NCBI RefSeq assembly: GCF_014858005.1 | Contig: NZ_JACYOT010000013.1 | Location: forward strand, 62,001 to 126,000 | Direction of reading: 5' to 3' | Length of the DNA stretch: 64,000 nt | Source of the DNA: Propioniciclava soli | Lineage (GTDB): Bacteria; Actinomycetota; Actinomycetes; Propionibacteriales; Propionibacteriaceae | Shown: positions 17,011-27,371 of the stretch, piece by piece | Layout: every line of letters begins with the position of its first letter | Position numbering within the stretch: position 1 is the first letter of the stretch | The notes under the pieces: model-generated | What the model was told of the DNA's origin: nothing | Databases searched by the model: none | The model's input: only the letters and a program-made list of their open reading frames with translations | Translations under genes and position numbers: made by a program

Positions 17011-18042
17011 GTGCCCGAGTTCGACGACGGCCGGCTCGACGACGCCGACGTCCTCGCAGCGGCGGACGGGCTGCTGCGGCCCCTCGCCGAGGCGGGCGCC
17101 CGCGTCCGCCGCGAGGCGTCCCTGGCCGCGGACGCCCTGGCCGGGCTGACCGACGAGTCGCGTCCCCGCGCGGTGATCGCCATCGGCCCCGAGGCCCGGT
17201 TGCTCCGCGCCTTGCTGGAGCCGGTGTGCCCCGTGCCGTTCCTGGCCTGGCCGAGCCTGGGCCTGCCCGGCTGGGTCGGTCCCCTCGACCTCGTGGTGGT
17301 GCTCGGTGGCACCGGTCAGCACGCCGGCTCGGCCGTCGCCGAGGCCCTGCGACGCGGCAGCCGGCTGCTCGTGGTGGCGCCGGAGGGCTCCACCCTGGCG
17401 CGCCAATCCGCGTCCCGGGCGGCGACGCTGCTCCCCGTGTCTGCCTCGTCGGACCCGTTCCCCGTCGCGCTCACCGCGCTGGCCGCGCTGCACGCCTTCG
17501 GGCTCGGGCCGGCCGTCTCGGCCGAGGGCGTCGCCGACGCCTTCGACGCGGTTGCGCGCGCCTGCGGCCACGGCCGCGACCTTGCCGAAAACCCGGCCAA
17601 GCGGCTCGCTTTGGAGCTGGCGGACGCCGAGCCCTTCATCTGGGGCGGCTCGGTGCTGGCGGCCCGGGCCTCGCGCCGCATCGCCGAGGCGGTGCGCACG
17701 GCGTCCGGCCGGGTGGCCCTGGCGGCGGACGCGGGGGAGCTGCTTCCGCTGCTGGCGGCGACGCCGCCGCGGGATCCGTTCGCCGACCCGTTCGCCGATC
17801 CCGCCGACGCCGGAGCACCGCTGCGCCCGACCCTTGTCGTGGTCGACGACGACCTGGGCGATGCCGAAACCGCCGAGCAGCGCGCCGCGCTGGAGCAGAA
17901 CGCCGAGGCGGTCGACGTCCGCGTCTCCCGGGTGGAACAGGTCAGCGGCGAGCCGTTGGAGCGCTACGCCACCGTCCTCGCCACGGGCCTGTTCGCTGCC
18001 GCCTACCTGCAGATCGGCCTCGCGCGCGACGAGCGACGGTGA
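17011..18042 (+). CDS. SIS-like (phosphosugar isomerase-related) protein, Rv3256c/TobH family
   Basis: A 343-residue protein matching the conserved gene after manB in Actinobacteria. The middle contains LDLVVVLGGTGQHAGSAVAEALRRGSRLLVVAP, like the SIS fold that handles phosphosugars, and a second half with FIWGGSVLAARASRRIAEA that resembles the bifunctional phosphoglucose/phosphomannose isomerase layout. Many mycobacteria also have manA next to this gene; here it is absent, so this protein is a candidate supplier of mannose-6-phosphate (inference). It starts with GTG and converges on the permease gene. Confidence 0.7.
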   Translation: MPEFDDGRLDDADVLAAADGLLRPLAEAGARVRREASLAADALAGLTDESRPRAVIAIGPEARLLRALLEPVCPVPFLAWPSLGLPGWVGPLDLVVVLGGTGQHAGSAVAEALRRGSRLLVVAPEGSTLARQSASRAATLLPVSASSDPFPVALTALAALHAFGLGPAVSAEGVADAFDAVARACGHGRDLAENPAKRLALELADAEPFIWGGSVLAARASRRIAEAVRTASGRVALAADAGELLPLLAATPPRDPFADPFADPADAGAPLRPTLVVVDDDLGDAETAEQRAALEQNAEAVDVRVSRVEQVSGEPLERYATVLATGLFAAAYLQIGLARDERR

Positions 18043-18063
18043 CGCCACCCCGCCCCGCGGAGG

Positions 18064-19563
18064 TCAGGACGCCGGAACCGCCGGAGCCACCGAGGTGACG
18101 GTCCGCATGAGCACGACGTAGACGGCCGCGCCGATGGCGGCCCCGATGACCCAGGCGAAGCCGCTGAGGAAGGCGAGCGCCGGCAGCCACACCGTGGCCA
18201 CCGAGAACACCGCGGCGATCGCGATGGTCGCGATGGCGCGGGCGTTCCAGCCTTTCTCGTAGTGATAGCGCCCCGCCGGATCCATCGAGTACAGGTCGGA
18301 GACGTCGAGGTGACGCCTGCGCACGATGTAGTAGTCGGCCACGAGCACCCCGTAGAGCGGGGCGAGGATCGCGCCGAGGGTGTCGACGAACATCGGCAGC
18401 CCGATCTGGCTGATGGTGGCGACCCACAGGGCGCCGACGACGAAACCGATCGCGGCCGTCAGGTAGCCGCCGGCCTGGAAGCTGATGCGCTGCGGCGCGA
18501 GGTTCGACAGGTCGTAGGCGGGCGGGATGAAGTTGGCGACGAGGTTGATGCCCACCGTGGCGATGACGAAAGTGACGGCGGCGACGACGGTGAGCGCGAC
18601 GTTGCCGACGAGCCCGACGATGTCGGCGGGGTTGGTGAGCGGCTCACCCTGGCCGCCCTGGAGCACGATGAACGACCCTGCGGTGATGAACAGGCTGAGG
18701 AACGTGAAGAACGTGAGGCTGACCGGGAGGCCGAGGAAGTTGCCCCGACGCATGGTGGCCTGGCTGCGGGAGAACCGGGCGAAGTCGCCGAAGTTGATGA
18801 CCACCGCCGAGAAGTACGCGATCATCGTGCCGATGACCCCGACGAAGGCCGAGACCGCGGCCCAGCCCTGCACCTGGTTGTTGTTGAAGATCTGGCCGAC
18901 CGCGGGCAGCAGCCGGTCGCCGGCCTGGATCCAGATCATCACCAGCAGCGCCACCATCACGACGTAGACGGCCGGCCCGGCGACGTTGAGGAACCGCTCG
19001 ATCCAGGTGATGCCCCGGACGAACAAGACGATCTGCAGCGCTGCCACCGCGACGTAGGACACCCAGTCGACCCAGGTCATGCCCAAGAACGTCGCGGTCG
19101 CCGGGCTACCCAGGATGGCGTTCAGGGCGAGTGAAACCGCGGTGGAGGCAAAGTAGGTCTGCGCGCCGTACCAGAAGATGGCCACGACGCCGCGGATCAG
19201 GGCGGGGAACTGGGCCCCGCGCACTCCCATGCTGGCGCGGGCCATGACGGCGTAGGGAATGCCGTACTTCACGCTGGGCTGGCCCGTGAGGTTGACCAGC
19301 CAGTTCACGAACAGCCCGGCGAGGATGATCGCGGTGAACACCCACCACCCGTTGATGCCGGCGGTGATGAACAGGCTCGCCGCCAGCGTGTAGCCGGCCA
19401 GACTCTGCACGTCGTTGGTCCACACGTTGAAGATCTCGAACGATCCCCAGCGCCGCTGCTCGCGCGGGAGCGGCAGGAGGTCGTCGTTGGTCAGGGCCGG
19501 GTGTCCTGACACGGTGAGGGTCGTGTCGAACTCCGGTGTGACAGCCGCGTCGGTCACGGTCAT
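18064..19563 (-). CDS. NCS1 family purine/pyrimidine/allantoin-type permease
   Basis: A 499-residue transporter of about 12 membrane helices in the nucleobase-cation symporter-1 family. The N-terminal signature [21 protein letters not shown], then a GINGWWVF turn and a Pro-rich [17 protein letters not shown] loop are characteristic of Mhp1, PucI and FurA-like members. The substrate (hydantoin, allantoin, uracil or thiamine) cannot be decided here. No linked catabolic genes are present. It interrupts the otherwise mycobacterial-like manB-sahH order. Confidence 0.88.
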   Translation of the reverse strand: MTVTDAAVTPEFDTTLTVSGHPALTNDDLLPLPREQRRWGSFEIFNVWTNDVQSLAGYTLAASLFITAGINGWWVFTAIILAGLFVNWLVNLTGQPSVKYGIPYAVMARASMGVRGAQFPALIRGVVAIFWYGAQTYFASTAVSLALNAILGSPATATFLGMTWVDWVSYVAVAALQIVLFVRGITWIERFLNVAGPAVYVVMVALLVMIWIQAGDRLLPAVGQIFNNNQVQGWAAVSAFVGVIGTMIAYFSAVVINFGDFARFSRSQATMRRGNFLGLPVSLTFFTFLSLFITAGSFIVLQGGQGEPLTNPADIVGLVGNVALTVVAAVTFVIATVGINLVANFIPPAYDLSNLAPQRISFQAGGYLTAAIGFVVGALWVATISQIGLPMFVDTLGAILAPLYGVLVADYYIVRRRHLDVSDLYSMDPAGRYHYEKGWNARAIATIAIAAVFSVATVWLPALAFLSGFAWVIGAAIGAAVYVVLMRTVTSVAPAVPAS

Positions 19564-19748
19564 CTCAGTGCCTCTCAGTGATCAGATGGGCACCGGGGGC
19601 CCGGGCCGTGACTGACGTTAGGGACGCCGGCCCCACCCCCCGTGTCGGCGGCGTAACGTCGTCGTTAAGGTGGCATATATCCGCTCTGGCGCGGGCCGGG
19701 ACGCCTCCGCTGCCAAGCGACCTTCGAGGGCCGGTAGGCTGGCGCGTC
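19564..19748. other. divergent intergenic region between permease and sahH
   Basis: It holds an inverted repeat TAACG/CGTTA with a 4-nt spacer (19654-19667), a further CGTTA nearby at 19616-19620, an AT-rich CATATATCC at 19674-19682 and the sahH -10 at 19735. The repeat could be an operator for the permease; no SAM- or SAH-riboswitch-like structure was recognised. Confidence 0.35.
19735..19740 (+). promoter_or_regulatory. -10 hexamer of sahH (leaderless)
   Basis: TAGGCT ends 8 nt before GTG 19749. Confidence 0.55.
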
Positions 19749-21164
<1,416 letters not shown>

Positions 21165-21215
21165 CCGGCGCCCCGGCGTCGCCGCCGGCACCGTGACGGG
21201 GCTGGCACGTTTCCC

Positions 21216-21821
21216 TCAGAGGTCCAGGACGTACGCGGTGCCCTCGCGGTGGAAGCCCATCATCTCGAGGTAGGTGCGGTGCACCGTCGTGTGCGCGTGG
21301 GCGACGAGGCGTTCGTAGCCGTCCTCGGTGAACGTGGACCGCCCGGCGCCGAACAGCCAGGCCGCGACGCGGGAGTCGCGGAAGGCGGGCGTCACGTAGT
21401 CGAGCTTCACGAGCAACTCGTTGCCGACGGGTTCGGCCATGAAGACTCCGGCAGGCAGGCCGTCGCGCGTCAGCAGGCGCACGAAGGAGTCCCGCGGGGA
21501 GGGGTGGTAGTCCGGCTGGCTGTTCGTGATCTCGATGGCGTTGGCGTCGAGGAAGTCGCGCAGGAACGGCTCGTCGTGCGCCACGGGCACCGCCGCCATC
21601 TGCGTCGCCGGCGTCAGTTCCCGCCGGAGGTACCACACGTTGATGACGGCGATGGCGGCGTTCGACACGATGACCGGGATGGCCCCGATGGCCACGCCGT
21701 AGATGACGAACACGATCGAGCCGATCAACGACACCGTCCGCAACCGCACCACCGAGCGCATCGCCAGTGACGCGACGATGAGGGCCGAGGCGAGGTACCC
21801 GACGATGTCGATGCCCGTCAT
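21216..21821 (-). CDS. YgjV-like membrane protein with C-terminal acyltransferase-like domain
   Basis: A 201-residue protein. The first 80 residues form three hydrophobic helices (IVGYLASALIVASLAM, TVSLIGSIVFVIYGV, AIPVIVSNAAIAVINVWYL) like the YgjV inner-membrane family; residues about 95-200 look like a degenerate GNAT domain (LDYVTPAFRDSRVAAWLF, then ARTxYLEMMGFHREGTAYVLDL-type ending). ATG 21821 overlaps the sixA stop (ATGA). The function is unknown. Confidence 0.7.
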   Translation of the reverse strand: MTGIDIVGYLASALIVASLAMRSVVRLRTVSLIGSIVFVIYGVAIGAIPVIVSNAAIAVINVWYLRRELTPATQMAAVPVAHDEPFLRDFLDANAIEITNSQPDYHPSPRDSFVRLLTRDGLPAGVFMAEPVGNELLVKLDYVTPAFRDSRVAAWLFGAGRSTFTEDGYERLVAHAHTTVHRTYLEMMGFHREGTAYVLDL

Positions 21822-22318
21822 CCCCGGGGCACCTCGAACGCGACCAGGTCGGCGGTGCCGGGGGCGAGGGCCTCCCACGCGGCGTCGTGGGTGAGGACGG
21901 CGACGCCGCAGGTGGGGAACTTCGTCGCGATGCGCGCACGCACGGGGGAGGCGTCCTCACCGGCCAGCGTGAGCACGAGGTCGCTGGCGGTCGGCTCGTG
22001 CCCGATCAGCAGCACCTTGTGGGCGGACGCCGGGAGTTCGTTGAGCACCGCGATCACCTGGGGCGTCCAGGCGTGGTACAGGTCGTCGGTCACCCGCACG
22101 TCGTCGGCGTGGACGCCCGCCATGGCCAGGCAGTCCCAGGTCTGGGACGTCCGGGCGGCCGGGGAGAGGAGCACCACGTCGAACCGCGTGCCCGCCAGCC
22201 GCTGACCCGCGACGACGGCATCCCGGGTGCCACGCCCTGAGAGGGGCCGGTCGAGGTCGGTGTCGTTGGTCTTCCACGACGACTTGGCGTGCCGCATCAC
22301 CACGAGGCTGCGGGTCAC
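21818..22318 (-). CDS. SixA-like histidine phosphatase
   Basis: A 166-residue phosphohistidine-type phosphatase of the small SixA branch. The catalytic RHG-like motif is VVMRHAKSSW, and the second His appears in LLIGHEPT. Such proteins dephosphorylate phosphohistidine or small phosphoesters. GTG 22318 overlaps the DUF3039 stop (GTGA), and the downstream gene overlaps in turn, so the three minus-strand genes form one coupled unit. Confidence 0.85.
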   Translation of the reverse strand: MTRSLVVMRHAKSSWKTNDTDLDRPLSGRGTRDAVVAGQRLAGTRFDVVLLSPAARTSQTWDCLAMAGVHADDVRVTDDLYHAWTPQVIAVLNELPASAHKVLLIGHEPTASDLVLTLAGEDASPVRARIATKFPTCGVAVLTHDAAWEALAPGTADLVAFEVPRG

Positions 22319-22584
22319 TGGTCCCCCCCGCCACCCTCACCGGGGTTGAGCGTCGCCCAGATCTCCTTGCACTCGGGGCAGACGGGGAACTTGTCGGGAT
22401 TGCGGCTCGGCACCCACACCTTGCCGCAGAGCGCGACGACGGGGGTGCCCATCACCATGGCCTCGGTGAGTCGGTTCTTGGGCACGAAGTGACTGAAGCG
22501 TTCGTGGTCACCCTCGTCGAGACGGACATCGGTGCGCTCCTCGACGATCGTCTGCGACCCGGGAGCCGGCGTGAGCTGAGTCAT
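22315..22584 (-). CDS. DUF3039 protein with zinc-ribbon-like cysteines
   Basis: An 89-residue actinobacterial protein of unknown function. It has the DUF3039 core with ERFSHFVPKNRL, the metal-binding pattern CGKVW then CPECKEIW and a Gly-rich end. The start ATG 22584 is 7 nt after a minus-strand TAGGAT; the alternative ATG 22593 overlaps that hexamer. Confidence 0.85.
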   Translation of the reverse strand: MTQLTPAPGSQTIVEERTDVRLDEGDHERFSHFVPKNRLTEAMVMGTPVVALCGKVWVPSRNPDKFPVCPECKEIWATLNPGEGGGGDQ

Positions 22585-22591
22585 GCGTTTC

Positions 22592-22597
22592 ATCCTA
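22592..22597 (-). promoter_or_regulatory. -10 hexamer of DUF3039-sixA operon (leaderless)
   Basis: Minus-strand TAGGAT ends 7 nt before ATG 22584. Confidence 0.5.
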
Positions 22598-22616
22598 GAC
22601 ACATGCGCGTGGTGGA

Positions 22617-23966
22617 ATGCCCCTCGTGCCTGCGAACCGACTGATGACGGCCGGCCTGCTCCTCTGTGTGCTGGCCGTGGCCTTCGAGACCCAGGCCGTG
22701 TTGACCGCCATGCCGGCGGCGGCCGACGATCTGGGGGACCTCCAGCTCTACGCGTGGGCGTTCACTGCGGTGATGATCCCGCAGATCGTCGCGATCGCGG
22801 TGGCGGGGCGCTGGTGCGACACCCGGGGCCCGCTGCCGGCGTTCTCGACCGGGCTCGTGCTGTTCGCCGTGGGCATCGTCATCGCCGCGCTGGCACCGAC
22901 GATGGCCGTCCTGCTGGTGGGCCGGGTCGTCCAGGGGCTGGGGGCGGGCGGCATCAACCTCTCCCTCATGGTGGTGACCGGCCGGGCCTACGCGCCGGCC
23001 GACCGCGCGCGGGTCATGACGTGGTTCTCGGCGTGCTGGATGCTGCCGTCGTTCCTCGGCCCGGTCGTCGCGGCCTGGCTCAGCGAAAATCTGTCGTGGC
23101 ACTGGGTGTTCTGGTCGGTGCTGCCGTTCCTCGCGCTCGGCGCGGCGTTCCTGCTGCCGGGGCTGGTCCGGCTGCCGCACCACGGTGAAACGGGGGACGG
23201 CGACCACGTGCCCGTCCACGCCGCGCTGGGCGTCGCGGTGGGCATCGCGCTGATCCAGGTGGCCGGCCAGCGTCTGGAACCGCTGTCGGTGCTCTGGGCG
23301 CTGCTCGGCTTCGTTGCGCTCGGTGTGTGGGCGCGGCGACTGATGCCCCGGGGTTTCAGCCTGACCGGTGCCGGCCTGAGCAGCACCGTGCTGGCCCGCC
23401 TCGTGACCGCCGGCTCGTTCATGGGCATGCAGGCGTTCCTGCCCCTGATGCTCGTGCAGCGCGGCGCGTCGCTGCTGATGGCCGGAGCGGCCATCACCGT
23501 CGCCTCGGTCGGCTGGATGGCCGGCTCCTGGCTGCAGTCGCGGCCGTGGCTGCTCCTGTCGCGCGACCGGATCATCGTGCTGGGTGCCGTCTGCGTGGCT
23601 GCCGGGCTGGCCGTGGTGACCCTCGGTGCCGGTGGGGCGGCCGGCGGCGCGTGGCTGCCGGTGACCGGCTTCACCGTGGCGGGCCTCGGCATGGGGCTGG
23701 CCACCGCGTCCACCTCGTTGGTGGTCATGCAGCTCTCCCCGGTGGTTGAACTCGGGCGCAACACGAGCTCCCTGCAGGTGGGCGAGATGGTGGGCAACGC
23801 GCTGCTCGCCGGCGCGGCGGGCACCCTGTTCGCCGCGCTGGGCCCGCGCGGGAGCACGGAGTTGACGTTCGGCAGCATTGCCGGCCTGCTCACGGCCACG
23901 GCGCTGCTGGCCGTGCTCATCGCCAGCCGCATCGGCCATGTGCAGAACCACTCCGCGCGGGCGTAG
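22617..23966 (+). CDS. MFS transporter, drug-efflux type
   Basis: A 449-residue major-facilitator protein with about 12-14 helices, closest in style to EmrB/QacA-like multidrug exporters. The loop 2-3 motif reads GRWCDTRGPLP, and GRVVQGLGAGGINLSLMVV and LPSFLGPVVAAWLSENLSWHWVFW are typical. The start is uncertain: ATG 22617 is used, but GTG 22626 lies 7 nt after TGGAAT. A MarR regulator follows on the same strand and may control it. Confidence 0.85.
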   Translation: MPLVPANRLMTAGLLLCVLAVAFETQAVLTAMPAAADDLGDLQLYAWAFTAVMIPQIVAIAVAGRWCDTRGPLPAFSTGLVLFAVGIVIAALAPTMAVLLVGRVVQGLGAGGINLSLMVVTGRAYAPADRARVMTWFSACWMLPSFLGPVVAAWLSENLSWHWVFWSVLPFLALGAAFLLPGLVRLPHHGETGDGDHVPVHAALGVAVGIALIQVAGQRLEPLSVLWALLGFVALGVWARRLMPRGFSLTGAGLSSTVLARLVTAGSFMGMQAFLPLMLVQRGASLLMAGAAITVASVGWMAGSWLQSRPWLLLSRDRIIVLGAVCVAAGLAVVTLGAGGAAGGAWLPVTGFTVAGLGMGLATASTSLVVMQLSPVVELGRNTSSLQVGEMVGNALLAGAAGTLFAALGPRGSTELTFGSIAGLLTATALLAVLIASRIGHVQNHSARA

Positions 23967-23997
23967 GGCCGCGTCGTTGCACGCGGCGTCCTCGCAC

Positions 23998-24003
23998 TAG
24001 ACT
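23998..24003 (+). promoter_or_regulatory. -10 hexamer of marR-like gene
   Basis: TAGACT lies 34 nt before the chosen start, leaving room for a short leader with AGGAGG at 24026-24031; this promoter is therefore not leaderless. Confidence 0.45.
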
Positions 24004-24037
24004 CCGGGCCGACGGCTGGGTGAAGAGGAGGACGTGG

Positions 24038-24526
24038 GTGGACGAGGTCGATCGCATCGTCGCCGCCTGGGCCCGTGAGGCCCCCGAGCTCGACGTCACG
24101 CCCATGCAGGTCCTCTCCCGGGTCACGCGCCTGGCGCGTCACCTCGATCTGGCGCGGCGGGACGCGTTCGCCGTCCACGCCCTCGACGTGTGGGAGTTCG
24201 ACGTCCTCGCCGCGCTGCGGCGCGAGGGCCCGCCCTATGAGTTGTCGCCCGGGCAGCTCATCGCCCAGACCCTGTCGACCTCGGGCACGATGACGAACCG
24301 GATCGATCGGCTGGCCGGCCGGGAGCTGGTGGAGCGCCGCCCGGACCCGAGCGACCGGCGCGGCGTCCGCGTCCGGCTGTTGCCCGCCGGCCAGGCGGTG
24401 GTGGACGCGGCCCTGGCCGATCTGCTGGCGCGCGAACGGGCCATCCTGGACGCCCTCGCCCCGGCGGAGCGGGACGCGGTGGCCGCCCTGTTGAGACGCC
24501 TCGTGCAACCCTTCGAGACCGAATAG
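24038..24526 (+). CDS. MarR family transcriptional regulator
   Basis: A 162-residue winged-helix regulator. The recognition region LSPGQLIAQTLSTSGTMTNRIDRLAGRELVERRPDPSDRRGVRVRL is characteristic, with the DxRG wing (SDRRG). GTG 24038 was chosen because AGGAGG at 24026-24031 sits 6 nt upstream; the longer frame would have the ribosome site inside the gene. Ligand unknown. It could regulate the MFS exporter just upstream. Confidence 0.88.
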   Translation: MDEVDRIVAAWAREAPELDVTPMQVLSRVTRLARHLDLARRDAFAVHALDVWEFDVLAALRREGPPYELSPGQLIAQTLSTSGTMTNRIDRLAGRELVERRPDPSDRRGVRVRLLPAGQAVVDAALADLLARERAILDALAPAERDAVAALLRRLVQPFETE

Positions 24527-24546
24527 GCCGGCACCGGCAACCCCGG

Positions 24547-24552
24547 TAGGCT
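24547..24552 (+). promoter_or_regulatory. -10 hexamer of malQ (leaderless)
   Basis: TAGGCT ends 7 nt before ATG 24560. Confidence 0.55.
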
Positions 24553-24559
24553 GCCGCGC

Positions 24560-26704
24560 ATGCCGCTCTCCAACCCGACGCTCGGCGCGCTCGCCGAGGC
24601 GTTCAGCATCGCCTGTGAGTTCTGGGACTGGAAGGGGCGGCACACCGAGGTCGACGACGCCACCGTGATCGGCATCCTGGCCGGCATGGGCGTCGATGCG
24701 GGCAGCGACGAGGCGGCTGCCGCGGCGCTGCGCGAGCACGGCCTGCGGCACTGGCGGCGGGCGCTGCCGCCCTGCACGGTGGTGCAGCAGGGGCGTCAGG
24801 AACGCATTGCGGTGCACGTGCCGGCCGGCCATCCGGCCGACGTGGTCGTCCGCCTGGAGGAGGGCGGCTCCGTCACGCTGTCGCAGGCGGACAACGAGGT
24901 GCCGGACGCCGAGGTGGACGGGCGGCTGACGGGTGAGGCGACCTTCGTCGTCCCCGAGAACCTGCCGCTGGGGTACCACCGGCTGCACCTCACCACCACC
25001 GACTGGACGGCCGAGGCGTCGCTGGTGGTCACCCCCGCGTTCCTGGGGTTCCCCGCGTCGATGGGCGAGCGTCGCGTGTGGGGGTACGCCACGCAGCTGT
25101 ACAGCGTGCGGTCGGCGAACTCGTGGGGCATGGGCGACCTGTCGGATCTGGCCGACCTCGCGACCTGGTCGGGCACCCAGCACTTCGCCGGCTACGTGCT
25201 GGTCAATCCGCTGCACGCGGCCGAGCCGATGCCGCCGCTGGAGCCGTCGCCGTACCTGCCGAGCAGCCGGCGCTACGTGAACCCGTTGTACCTGCGCCCC
25301 GAGGCGATCGCCGAGTATGCGGGGTTGGCCGAGCACAAGCGGGAGCGGATCCGGCAGCTGCGGCTCGGGCTGGAGCGGACGCTGGCGGGCTCCGACCACA
25401 TCCAGCGGGACCCGATCTGGGAGGCCAAGATCGAGGCGCTGCGCGTGGTCTACGACGAGGGGCTCTCCGAGGTGCGGCACATGGCCAAGGAGCACTTCGT
25501 GCGTGCGGAGGGGCGTCCGCTGGCCCAGTTCGCGACGTGGTGCGCGCTGGTGAACACGTTCGGCATGAACTGGCGCGACTGGCCCGTCGAGTATCGGCGG
25601 CCCAGCTCGCCGCAGGTGGCGGCCTTCGCTGCCGAGCACGCCCGCGAGATCGACTTCTACGTGTGGCTGCAGTGGCAGGCCGACAACCAGCTGCGCAGCG
25701 CCCAGTCGGCGGCGCGCGGGGCGGGCATGCGGGTCGGCGTCATGAACGACCTGGCGGTGGGGGTGTCGAAGGAGTCCGCGGAGGCGTGGATCCTGGGCGA
25801 AGCCTTCGCGCAGGGCGTCAGCGTCGGCGCGCCGCCCGACCACTACAACCAGCTGGGGCAGGACTGGGATCAGGCGCCCTGGCGTCCGGACCGGTTGGAG
25901 GAGCTGAGCTACCAGCCGTTCCGCGCCATGGTGGCGGGCATCCTGCGGCACTCCGGGGGGGTGCGGGTCGACCACATCATGGGGTTGTTCCGGCTGTGGT
26001 GGATTCCCGACGGCCTGCCGCCGACCCGGGGTGCGTACGTGCGCTACGACCACGAGGCCATGGTCGGCATCCTGTGCCTGGAGGCGCACCGCGCCGGCGC
26101 GCTGGTGGTGGGTGAGGATCTGGGCACGGTCGAGCCATGGGTGCGCGACTACCTGCGCGGACGCGGCATCCTCGGCACCTCGGTGGCGTGGTTCGAGGCC
26201 GGGGCGGACGGACGCCCCCTGCCGCCGGAGGACTACCGCGAGTACTGCATGGCGTCGGTGACGACGCACGACATGCCGCCCACCGCCGGGTACCTGGCGT
26301 GCGACCACATCCGGCTGCAGCACTCGCTCGGCATGCTCACGGAGGGGCTGGACGAGGAGCTCGCCGCGGCCGACCAGCAGTTCGCCACGTGGCGCGAGGT
26401 GCTCACCGAGCGCGGCCTGCTGGCGGCGGGGGAGACCGACGTGGCCGAGCAGATGCTTGCGATGCACCGGTTCATCGTGGACACGCCGGCCCGCGTCCTG
26501 TGCGCGGCGCTCACCGACGCCGTGGGTGACCGGCTCACCCAGAACCAGCCCGGCACGGTGGACGAGTACCCCAACTGGCGCGTGCCGCTGTCCGGGCCGG
26601 ACGGGTTGCCGCTGACGCTGGAGGACGTCTTCACCTCCGAGCGGGCGGCCCGGTTGGCCGCCGTGATGAACGACTTCCGGATCCAGGCCATCGGGCGGCG
26701 CTGA
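24560..26704 (+). CDS. malQ: 4-alpha-glucanotransferase (GH77)
   Basis: Amylomaltase that moves alpha-1,4-glucan segments between maltodextrins and frees glucose in glycogen and maltose metabolism. At 714 residues it is the long actinobacterial form with an N-terminal beta extension (about 1-165). The GH77 core starts at VWGYATQLYSVRSANSWGMGDLSDL and contains SPYLPSSRRYVNPLYL, MNDLAVGVS, GAPPDHYNQLGQDW, the nucleophile region VRVDHIMGLFRLWWIP, the acid/base GEDLGTVEPWVRD and the conserved TTHDMPPTAGYL. Confidence 0.95.
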   Translation: MPLSNPTLGALAEAFSIACEFWDWKGRHTEVDDATVIGILAGMGVDAGSDEAAAAALREHGLRHWRRALPPCTVVQQGRQERIAVHVPAGHPADVVVRLEEGGSVTLSQADNEVPDAEVDGRLTGEATFVVPENLPLGYHRLHLTTTDWTAEASLVVTPAFLGFPASMGERRVWGYATQLYSVRSANSWGMGDLSDLADLATWSGTQHFAGYVLVNPLHAAEPMPPLEPSPYLPSSRRYVNPLYLRPEAIAEYAGLAEHKRERIRQLRLGLERTLAGSDHIQRDPIWEAKIEALRVVYDEGLSEVRHMAKEHFVRAEGRPLAQFATWCALVNTFGMNWRDWPVEYRRPSSPQVAAFAAEHAREIDFYVWLQWQADNQLRSAQSAARGAGMRVGVMNDLAVGVSKESAEAWILGEAFAQGVSVGAPPDHYNQLGQDWDQAPWRPDRLEELSYQPFRAMVAGILRHSGGVRVDHIMGLFRLWWIPDGLPPTRGAYVRYDHEAMVGILCLEAHRAGALVVGEDLGTVEPWVRDYLRGRGILGTSVAWFEAGADGRPLPPEDYREYCMASVTTHDMPPTAGYLACDHIRLQHSLGMLTEGLDEELAAADQQFATWREVLTERGLLAAGETDVAEQMLAMHRFIVDTPARVLCAALTDAVGDRLTQNQPGTVDEYPNWRVPLSGPDGLPLTLEDVFTSERAARLAAVMNDFRIQAIGRR

Positions 26705-26731
26705 CCGGCCGGTGCGGGCTCGTGCGCTCAC

Positions 26732-26772
26732 ACTCCGGTTCGGGGCTCAAACGCCGTCTCCGGAACCGGAGT
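26732..26772. terminator. nested inverted repeats between convergent malQ and pncA
   Basis: ACTCCGGTTC (26732-26741) and GAACCGGAGT (26763-26772) form a perfect 10-bp stem with a 21-nt loop. A second pair, CTCAAAC (26745-26751) and GTTTGAG (26771-26777), competes with it. Likely a bidirectional terminator. Confidence 0.5.
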
Positions 26773-26779
26773 TTGAGAC

Positions 26780-27370
26780 TCAAGCGAGCGTGTCGGCAGC
26801 GTTCGTGGGGGCGCCGGGGGTGACCCAGATGCCGGCGTCGGCCCAGGCCTCGACCAGCGCGGGAACCGCGGCCGGGGTGACCGCGGCGGTGAGCCCCAGC
26901 AGCACGGTGGTGTCGAAGCCGGCGGCCAGGGCGTCGGTGGCCGTGGCCCGGACGCAGTGGTCGGTGGCGATACCGCAAACGTCGACGCTCGCCACGGCGT
27001 GGGAGCGCAGGAAGTCGGCCAGCCCAACGCCGAGCGCGTGGTCGCGGCCCTCGAAGCCCGAATAGGCGGCGGCGTACTCGCCCTTGTCGAAGATGCCGGC
27101 GAAGCCCGGTGCGCCCAGGTTGGGGTGGAAGTCGGCCCCCGGCGTTCCGGCCACGCAGTGCGGCGGCCAGGAGTCCACGTGGTCGGGCTGGTCGGAGAAG
27201 TGGGCACCGGGATCGATGTGGTGGTCCCGCGTCGCCACCACGACGTCGTAGCCGTGGTCACCGGCGAGCAGGTCGGCGATCGCGGTCGCGGTCGCCGCCC
27301 CACCCGCCACGGCGAGGGAGCCGCCCTCGCAGAAGTCGTTCTGGACGTCGACGACGATGAGCGCGCGCAC
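26780..27370 (-). CDS. pncA: nicotinamidase
   Basis: Isochorismatase-fold enzyme converting nicotinamide to nicotinate (and activating pyrazinamide in relatives). The 196 residues hold the catalytic triad D8, K96 (FDKGEY) and C139 (ATDHCVRATA) and the metal ligands D49, H51, H57 and H71. Its GTG start is one base after the pncB stop, so the two salvage enzymes form a coupled operon: nicotinamide to nicotinate to nicotinate mononucleotide. Confidence 0.95.
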   Translation of the reverse strand: MRALIVVDVQNDFCEGGSLAVAGGAATATAIADLLAGDHGYDVVVATRDHHIDPGAHFSDQPDHVDSWPPHCVAGTPGADFHPNLGAPGFAGIFDKGEYAAAYSGFEGRDHALGVGLADFLRSHAVASVDVCGIATDHCVRATATDALAAGFDTTVLLGLTAAVTPAAVPALVEAWADAGIWVTPGAPTNAADTLA

Positions 27371-27371
27371 G

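Noticed and set aside
19564-19748. SAH or SAM riboswitch upstream of sahH
   Set aside because: No conserved aptamer elements were recognised and the gene has a leaderless promoter, leaving no room for an untranslated leader.
22988-26731. 1247-codon open frame on the minus strand across the MFS, MarR and malQ genes
   Set aside because: It is antisense to three well-supported genes and its translation is a His/Arg/Pro-rich pattern typical of shadow frames in very GC-rich DNA.
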